Source: Linnemannia elongata (Eukaryota; Mortierellomycota; Mortierellomycetes; Mortierellales; Mortierellaceae). From it: a stretch of DNA of 64,000 bases. The notes beneath the pieces are model-generated. The model was not told the origin of the DNA, searched no databases, and saw nothing but the letters and a program-made list of their open reading frames with translations. The position numbers and the translations under genes are program-made. This document shows positions 36,993-45,900 of this stretch, piece by piece; the stretch's first letter is position 1, and the number at the start of each line of letters is the position of its first letter. Location of the stretch: assembly GCA_036320915.1 (NCBI GenBank), contig JAXBDG010000013.1, forward strand, positions 62,001 through 126,000, read 5' to 3'.

Positions 36993-38699
36993 CTAATGAT
37001 CAATGAACAACAACAAAAGATTAGATGTGTTCTTGTTGCGTCGTGGCCCTTGTCCACGTGACGATGATGGACGATGGTGGCAAAACTGTGGGCCTGTGCA
37101 AAAAGGAATGGCAACGACAGACAGGAGGTGGACGGGAGTCGACACATATATGTATGTGTTCCTGGGTAAGAAATCGAAGTAGCCAGACGGAAGAATGCTG
37201 CAGCATCCAACATCGTTCTTGTCTATCGATATCAATGTTGTCCAGCAGTAGTTGTCTGTTTGGAGAGTGTATCAGGCCGTTGAAGGAAGAGGTTTTGACC
37301 CTGTTTGTTCAAAGGAGGAAATAAATGATATCGATAATACGTGGGAAGAGGGAACAATTGGAAAAAGTGGGCATATCCGTTTTGGTGGCGACAACGAAAA
37401 AGGAGGTACCTTTCCTGAAGACATGATATGTGTGTTCGAATGTTCTCTCCACAAGCCCTGTCTCGAAGGACAATGATAGCAAGAGTTCGGATAGTATGGG
37501 TGCAAAAGGGCTGTACTTGTATAACAGGAGGATGGTGAAGTGGGAAGAGAAGAGAGAAGACAAATAAGGAAGAGGTAAGATAAAGAGTAAAGACAAAGCG
37601 ACAATAAGAGAATAAGGAGGGAGATGGAGGTGAGGAAGAGAGAAAGAAGTGGAGGGAAAGCGGAAAAGAACGTGAAAAAAACCAGAAATCAATGCATTGG
37701 AGAAGGACAGAGGGTAGACAATTTGGATGACGTGAACCTTATTTCGTCGATTACACGAGGACAGAGCACTTCTGAAAGTAGTACTACTAGAATCATCGAG
37801 CAACACAAGCAAAAAAGCACCATGAAGGCGTGATCTAAACACACAATGCCTCGCAATAGTTTTCACCGATTGATGCTTGATTGAGGACACGATTTTTTTT
37901 CATCCTCGTTCCACCCTTTTTAGTTGTCTAGCAAAATAGCACCGAAACAAAAATTGAGACCAACTAAGTTTCTTTGATCACCGAACGCGTCTCCTTCGCG
38001 TCAAGCACTCAGCCCCCGCATATTTCTTGCAGCAAGCCCCGGATATGTTTCTACTCGCCACCTTTGCTGTTTGCTCCAGAGGTTGGTAATTCGCGCCCAC
38101 CGTCATTTCGTTGCATTGACAAGCGCACAAACAAGCTTGGATGCTCTCTCTGATCTTTCCTTCCTTCTTTCCTTCTGTTCCTCTTTCGTCCTTCCTCTCT
38201 TTTCTCCACTCCACCTTACCCTCGCCATCTCATCCCCTCCAGCCACCACAGTCCATTAATTTTATGACTAGTCCTTCGCTCATGGCAGACCCTTAAAACC
38301 TTCTTTGTTTCTGTCCACTCTTTCTTCCTTCCTTTCCGTTCTTCTGTTTCGCGTCACTCGCGTTCCCTTTTGTTGCATTTTTTTTTTTGTTTGTTGCTTG
38401 TTTCAATCCTTGTTTCTCGTTTGTTGTGGTTTGCTTATTCTCGCGCTCTCTTTCTTTCTTTCTTCCTTTCTTTCCCAGTTCTTGCTTCTTTCCGCCTCCT
38501 CTCTTCAAACCACATGCTCCATTCTTTGGGCACATAAAATATCTAATAGTAAAATACATATGCTGCAACAACTCAGGCACCCAGCTCAGGTCCCTGGCTT
38601 TTGAGCGATCGGCAGGAGACGGGGCTTTTCTTGCCACGGGCGAGTACAGGTTGAACACTCCAGAGCGGGCTACGAAAGCGTTACGAAAGTGGAGATATG
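36993..38699. other. upstream region of the Hsp70-like gene, no intact gene
   Basis: Should contain the missing first exon and promoter of the Hsp70-like gene. One candidate is ATG-TCT-TCA at 37424-37416; another is an ATG at 37375. Beyond about 37450 the sequence is low-complexity purine or pyrimidine tracts with no recognisable protein. Confidence 0.45.
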
Positions 38700-39480
38700 T
38701 TCTACTGTCGTCGCGTTGTTTCCCCATTACTTCCTTGGCATAGTAGATGTCGCCATACCAGTTTATACAGCTCTTGACGCTCAGGGTCCTTCTGACCGTT
38801 TTTGGTATCCTCCAAGGGAAGTTCGACAGCACCACCGTTGAACTAAAAAGCAGAACAAAACGTTAGAATTAGCTCGTTCGAATGGCCTCATAGTAACCTT
38901 GCGAATGCGCATAAGAATGCTCTTACCATAAGGATGGAGATGTTTGTCAGGTCGCGTCACGGGTCCCGCAACTTCATCTTCTTCTCTGCCGAAGTGCTTG
39001 ACGTCCCAGCCTTCTTAGCCTTAAGGAGAAGGCGCGACGCGTTGAAGGTCTGCTGAAAACATGCGGAAAATCCAAGGGCGCTGCAGAGCATTGTATCTGG
39101 TCCTTGGCATTCTCTGTAATGATAGTCTCCACGAACGGCTCCGAACACTTGATCATATAGGCTGCTACTTTCCATTCCCCTATGCAATCACCTTCGTACT
39201 TCGACGTTGCCAGTAGACTGCGCCTTCGGATTTCTTCCAGGTTTCAAAAATTGTTGGACAGAAGTGTTCTTTTCTGGTGGGACAGATCAGAGCGGAGGAA
39301 GGCCGTTGTATATATTCGATGGCCATCCTGGCGTTTGAGAATTCCAAACGTCTTAATGTACGCCGCGGGGGTTTTTGTCGCTGCTCTCCTTGAGCCAGAA
39401 GATATCCTGGTCCGTAAAAGTCTTGCACCCGTACTTGTCCTTGCGATCGGTGATATTCATAAGAGAAGAGCCTTTTGATA
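38700..39480 (-). pseudogene. broken remnant of an unidentified protein-coding gene
   Basis: Protein-like minus-strand segments follow each other in different frames: DRKDKYGCKTFTDQDIFWL (near 39450), YIKTFGILKRQDGHRIYTT (near 39350), GEWKVAAYMIKCSEPFVE (near 39150), ACFQQTFNASRLLLKAKKAG (near 39050) and NGGAVELPLEDTKNGQKD (near 38830). They are separated by at least two frameshifts and two in-frame stops (TGA at about 39253 and 38960). One intron with normal ends survives (38926-38843, GTAAGA to TTTTAG). I do not recognise the family. The mix of protein-like composition, a kept intron and breaks points to a recently dead gene rather than random sequence. More protein-like debris on the same strand occurs at 40034-40264 and 40983-41183. 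Confidence 0.55.
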
Positions 39481-41650
39481 TGTCTATTAAAGTAATGAAG
39501 AAATAGAAGAGCATAAGTCATATGTGGAACAATTAAGCGCACAGGAGGTTTCTTTGTAATTTTTGTCGTAAGGAGAACTTGAATGATAACTGGAGTGAGG
39601 GGCTGGTTCATGAATATTAGAAAGGCAAGTTCTTATACTAAGGATTGGCAAATAATAAAAAGAACGAAAGTAAGAAAATGACGGATGGCACATCTCATTT
39701 ACGCAGAGCATTGTGAATGCATCTGGTATCGATGCGGTTCATAAAGGTTCACAAAAGTGAGTGCCAAAAACACACGAACCACATAAAGGCCATCAGACTT
39801 TGACGTTGATGTACTTCCTGTTCACAGTCAAGGAATATCAAGGAAAGACAACACACTCTATGGGGTTGCGGTTTAAAACGGGCATTTGACAACAAAACGC
39901 CATGAATCGGAGCGCGTCAGAATCCTTATCCCATTTATTAATATGTATGTTCAACGGCTCTATAAAAAGAGAACGGCCAGATGTGTGAGAGATCTCTGCT
40001 CACCTTTTCATATCTTTCCTCCACTCTCTTTCATTATTTTCTAACACGAGGATCACTCTGTGTGTGTATTACTCTGTACACTATTGCTTTAAACGATGAG
40101 GTTGTGGGGTTTCCGACATGAGCCTCATCGGTCCCTCTCCCCAATTTCATTTTCTCAAAGGCCGCACCCGAAGAAATTTGGTGGACTCTAGCGAAAAAAA
40201 TATACTCCTGATAAGAGGATCTAGCATGGGCATAACTTATCTCTTCAACATCACCCACACTCAATTTTTTTCTGGATCCCTCTATTTTCTCTCATTTTTC
40301 GTGCTGCTATTTAGATCTACGGGATCACACTTTGACCTAAAAAAAATACAAATAACTCCAGGCGCCGGATCGGCTGAAGGTATAGAGGTCTCGTTTATCC
40401 CTGCTCCTCCCTCCTCTTTTTCCTATACGTCGTGCAGAGAGTGTTCCTCAATAAGAGTGTAGGAAAGATAGCCGATACATTTTCAAGGTGAAATGAAGTG
40501 CGCTCCTTGGTAACAAAAATGAAAGGACGGTGTTCGCGTTGTGCAAATGAAAGGTCGTTACAAAAACAGAACATATGCGATATGAATACGTTTTTTCGTC
40601 TTCTAGTGCTTATTGTGCGCATACATTCCCTTCCATCCGTATTGGGATGTGCTTTTGGAAGCAATCAACCAGGTTTACGGCATTTTTTTTCGAATGCTTA
40701 GAAGGCGCTTCTGACACCTCTGTGTATCTGCCATTGTCGTTCTCTTCGTTTTTTTTAACCATGAGGAGAGTACTCTGCGTCGTTCTCTGCACTTGACGCT
40801 TCATGGAAATAGACGGATTTAGAAGGAGCTATATCGACTAGAGTTTCTCTTCTCCATTTCTTTTCTCAAAGCCCTGACTCAATAATGTATCTACTCCTCC
40901 TTACACTCTATTAAACAATTTGAAAAGGTGCAACCAAGGATCTCAAAGAGTGTGTTAGGAATTTCTTTTTTCAATACCGGCATCATTCCTTCTGTACACG
41001 ACTGTTATAGTCCTTCAGATCCAGAATTTCGTTTAACGCATCTAGTAGCTGCCCTTGATTGCGCATTGCGCTCGCGTTGTCGATCTTTGGATTTTTGGCG
41101 GAATTTTGCTCAGCCTTCCTCTGAGTGCCATCAGCTTGTACTCTTGCTCTGTACCACTTTTTTTTTCTTATATTGTTTTGCATATCTCATCTTTTCAGGA
41201 ACGTCGGACTTCTTGTTTTCCAAGAGGAAAAAAAAAGGGCATGACGCTCATGACGCTGGATGGCCACCAGTATTTAATGTTTCCTTCTTTCAACCTCTTT
41301 CCTCCTTTTTTTTTTTTTTTTATTTCTGTTGATAATGCACAACATGCTACTCGATTCTCGAGGTCTTCAACTGGTTACGTTGACCCCCAAGTGCACGGAA
41401 CAATATGCAAAGAGAGAAATCGAAAGATAGCATTATGAATGGGCGTTTTAGGCCTGATAAAAAAATGGATGGTGGAACGATGATGGGGGCGACGACAAGA
41501 AAGACAAAAAAAAAAAAAAAAAAACCATTTAACCTGGGTATCGTTTGCGAGTGCGCCTTGAAAAACCAATAGAACAAGCTCAGTCGTTTTCTTTTTTTCA
41601 TTTTTTCTTATATCTCCATATTATCACGAGAAGAGCAAGCTTGAGCGCAT
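39481..41650. other. gene-poor region with protein-like debris
   Basis: No intact gene. Minus-strand open frames at 40264-40034 (with ARVHQISSGAAFEKMKLGRG) and 41183-40983 (with LLDALNEILDLKDYNSRV) look protein-like but match nothing I know. A plus-strand promoter-like block (TATAAAAAG at about 39962, then a C/T-rich leader to 40035) leads into no gene. Confidence 0.4.
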
Positions 41651-41793
41651 GGATGAGACGCGTTTTATCTAATTCTTTTTGAAGCGCGTGAGCGAAAGGT
41701 TTGATCAGTGGGAGGGTGTTGGATCAGCTACGCGTCTGAATGCTCACACTTATTTTGAGTGACAGAGAACTAAGGGATGTGACATTGACCCGA
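41651..41793. repeat. diverged direct repeat, copy A
   Basis: Aligns with 49581-49718 in the same orientation. Shared words are GAGACGCGTTT, TCTAATTC, GGTTTGATCAGTGGGAGG and TTTTGAGT, in the same order with small gaps. The two copies lie on either side of the NACHT-WD40 gene. The nature of the repeat is not known. Confidence 0.8.
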
Positions 41794-42010
41794 GAAACAA
41801 ACGCGCTTCTATCAATGATCAATGATCACTGATATGGCAGCTAAGCATTGTCATTCGCCAGGAAGGAGAGGTATAAATACTCCTTATCCCTCCCTGTTTC
41901 TTTCATTTTCCTTTCTTTCTTCTTTCTTTTAACATTTTCTTTCTTCTTTCTTTTAACATTTTCTTTCTTCTTTCTTTCTCTTTCTTTCTTTTTTTCTTTC
42001 TCCTTCCTTC

Positions 42011-42045
<35 letters not shown>

Positions 42046-42978
42046 TTTTTTCTATCTTTTTATGCCTTTTGCTTCTTACTATGCCTGCACACATGCTTTT
42101 TTTTCTATATTACTATCCCGCTTCTCCTATTCTCTCACGCCTCAACCTCTGCGCAACATCAAACCTTAAACTTTCACCCACAATAGACGAAGACATAATC
42201 GCCACCAACACCCGCCCTCAGATATGGCCATTCCGCCCACCGCCTGCAACGAGTTCATAACAAAGACGAGAGCGAAGTTACCGGACGAAGAGTCTATTAG
42301 ATGATCAACAAAGAGGATAGGAGCAATAAATACTATAGTATATGTTTCTTCAATAAATGAAAATGACTATGAACGACACCGAGCATTGTTTGGTATTTAC
42401 AAATGTGATGATTGCTTCTAGTGCTGTTTGAAAAATACTTCTACTGTTTCCCCAAGAGACTTTTCATGTATATAAGATCTTCGCAGGCTTACTACCAGAA
42501 CGACAAGCGTCCGACGGTAGAACTGAAGCACCCATTGCCGATTCAGTGAAAAGATATGAATTTTTTTTTTTTTGGTGATCCTGGCCAGGGATAAAAGGAA
42601 GGAAGCAAATTAGAGCCATTGTTGGGTGGAGTGAGAAGGGAGATGAATCGACTGCCGTGCTCTTTTTTTTTTAAGCCCTTCGTCATTCATTTTTTTTTTT
42701 TTTTTTTTTTATTTTTTTCTCGTACAAGAGTAGATATTTTTACAGTTGGTACGAAAGAGTAAAGCGAATCTGCACTACAGATTGTGCTTGGTGGATAGAG
42801 GAAGAGAGTAGGGAAAACGCAGCGCAAAAAAAAGACGATCTTTTCCTTCCATGCCTGCCCTTCATATCTTCGCTGCAAGTTAAAAAAAAGAGCCATGAAA
42901 AAAAATATGCTGTATTGAGATGTTGAGATATTCACTCTGTCCACATCACAATTCTCAACGCGTCGCGGGGCAACAACC
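41794..42978. other. 3' flank of the NACHT-WD40 gene with an orphan promoter-like block
   Basis: A plus-strand TATA box (GTATAAATAC at about 41871) is followed by a C/T-rich TTTC leader and ATG codons (42061, 42080), but only a short unrecognised frame follows (ends about 42260, tail PQIWPFRPPPATSS). The rest is A/T-rich with T-runs at 42560 and 42689-42718. This may be the promoter of a lost gene. Confidence 0.45.
41900..42055. repeat. TTTC-rich simple repeat with short tandem units
   Basis: Repeated TTTC and TTCTTTC units; a unit of about 24 bases ending in TTTTAACA occurs twice in tandem (41912-41960). Confidence 0.9.
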
Positions 42979-45900
42979 CTAATCGCATTTCCATTCCTCT
43001 GGCTCATCTCCCTCCAGCAACAGTGAATTGTTAATGGCACCGCGCTGGACCAACAACTTGCGGTAGATCGGACTGAGACCCACAGCGCCCTTGAAAGTCA
43101 GATCCGCGGCGCAAAGCTGCCCAATGTGAGAGCCCCATTGCATACGAACCGACACGTCTCCTGCCTCGGCGCCCGAAATGCGCCACGTTCGAACAGACCC
43201 ATCTTCGGAACCGGTGACAAACTCCAAGGGGACTACCGGATTCCATGCAACGCTTGTCACGGCCTCTGAATATCCATTGATAACAGCGACACAGGACCAG
43301 CTGTCAACCTCCCCTGACCAGAGACGCACCGTTTTGTCGCGACTGCCAGAGAGGATCCACTTGCCACAAGGAGAGTAGACAACGCACTTCACCGAATCAG
43401 TGTGTCCTTCCAGTTTGACATCAGGCATGTCCGACTGAAGGTCCCAGAGTAGGATCGAGGAGGTACCAGTGCCGAGTACTAGACGCTGGCCATCTGGCGA
43501 GTAGTTTGCTGAGAGTAGCGTGTCTGAGAAACACAGTTCCTTCAGAGGTTGACTAAAGTCTGTTGATTGGAGATTGAAGAGACGAAGGCGAGAAGAGCGG
43601 GATAGTAATATAACGGTAATCTGGTCTCCGACGGGGGAGAAAACCACGTAAGGTCTCGAGCGGTATGGATCAACCGTTTCAGCCACCACTATTCCTTGAT
43701 CATCGGCACTATCAAGATCCCACAACCGTGCAACCCAGTCACTATCGCATGTGGCCAACCATCGACCACAGCGCGAGAAACTCATTTCAACAATTGAGTG
43801 GTGGGAAGATCCGAGGAGAATGCGCTCAACAACATCGGTTCGGGCATTCAACAGCCGAATATTCCCGTTCCTGCAGCCGTGCGCAAACCAATGGCCATTT
43901 GGTGAAATCGCGACAGATTCCACGTCGAATGTGGACGAGAATGGAATTGATCTAGAAGCTCCTGAGGAAGTGTTCCAGCGCTGGATGGTGTAGTCGTCAT
44001 AATACGAGATTATAAACAGACCATCGTGAGAGTATGCCGCAGTTGCCTCGGCACGTTTTTGTGTGATGGAACTCGGCCGGTTGGCGCTCACTTCCCGGAG
44101 CTGTATAATCCCTCCCACATCTCCCGAAGCAATTTTTAGGCCGTCTGGGGAAAACGTACAGGCGGTGATCCGGTTGCTATGACCCGAGAACCTGGAGATG
44201 AGTTGCCCAGTCGATGTGTCCCACAGTCGAACGATATTGTCCTTGCTGGACGTAACAATCAACTCACCAATTGGAGAGGATGAAATATGCGTTATCGCGG
44301 TGGTATCATCACTGAGAATCTGACCCGACTCTCCGGTGATTGCGTTCATCAGGTGAATCTCGCCTCTCCTAGAACTAGTAACGGCGAGCTGCAGTCCATT
44401 TGCAGAAAGGGCCACGCACGAAGCACCAACACGGGGAATGACCCAGCCAGCCTCTGAGGCTCCTGTCTTCGGATCCCACACTCGAATCGTTCCGTCCCTG
44501 CTGCCCGATATAAGTCTCCGTCCATCCGTTGAATATGCAACACTCAAAACGGCCTTCTCATGACCGTTCAAGACAAACAGGCACTCTCCTGTCTCCGAGC
44601 TCCACAAACGAATCGTGTTGTCCTCGCTGGCCGATGCGATTTGCTTGCCGCTGGGTGAAAATGCCACTGACGTCACCCAATTTGTGTGCCCCTCCATAAC
44701 CAACAAAGTCTCGCCACTGATAGTATCCCATAATCGACAGGTGTTGTCTCTGATCTCAAACGCGAGGTGTTGGTTGTTAGGTGAAAAGGCGATTGTCGAC
44801 ATTCGCTTTTGTTCCTTATGTTGATGAACTTGAATCCATGTTGTAGTGTCGTAAGTAACAAGGCTTCCGTCACGCAAAGCGACAGCAAATAACTTTCCAT
44901 TGGGCGAAAAGGCAACGGCCTCGACTGCAGTGCACTCCTGCAAATATGGCAGCTCCTCAAACTGAACATCGCCCATATGCGCATTGCTGAAATCCGCCTG
45001 CCTCAGCCAACTCCTCGCAAAGTTGACCCTCCTCAGATCGGCTCCTTGAAACTGGGCGGAATCGAACTGGCCGTCAGAAAGATCAGCTCCTGAGATCCGG
45101 ATGCCACGGAGATCCGCGCTATTGAATCGAACTCCAGCTCGGACCAATATGGTGATGGCGTTGGCGGCAGCGGTGGAAGCACTGGCATCAGCCTTGGACT
45201 GCTCGATAACAGTTAGGAGCTGCTTCTCGAAATCAGGATGCTGCTTGACTCGCTCAGACAGGAACTGGATAACTGATGGCTCGACGAGAAGACTGCGCTT
45301 GAACAGGGGATTTTCGGCTTCGAGTAACACAGGGTCGGTGGAACCAATATCGGGGTGCGGAGCAAATTCGTCGTGATTGTCATGACAGCTGGGATCAAAG
45401 ACGGTGCGCGAATAGAAATATTCCTGCATGGATCTATGAAGGAAGCGAAACAGGCTGCCAGATCGTGTCAATGGGGACGACTCACGCAAGAGCCGCACCT
45501 CTGGATCGGGACCAAAGAAATTGACGCGCCATGTGTTCTTGTCCTTGAGGTGGGTATATCGAACGACCGGTTTTCCGCCCTGCTTCTCAAAGATGGCCGA
45601 TGCCAGCCCAATAGAATAGTCGACACCCATCGACGTGAATCCTGCCTCCAAAAGCTGTTCTAGAGTCTCACGGTCTTTGGCGGACAATGTATTGCTCTCG
45701 AGACGTCGCTTGTTGACATCCAGCCAATGCTTCACAAACGTGTCGTAGAGCTGGACTCGAGTGATGTCGATGAACGATAGATCCTGTTTGCCCTCGACGA
45801 CGAGTGGCAGCGCCTCCAAGGCAAGGGTCAAGACGAAGGGGTTCCTGACCAGATCCATAAGGTTCGGGATGATGGTCAGCCTGTCCATGTAGTCCTTAGT

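Noticed and set aside
37600..38260. Open frames on both strands upstream of the Hsp70-like gene
   Set aside because: Low-complexity purine or pyrimidine tracts; no start context, no similarity, no consistent splice partners.
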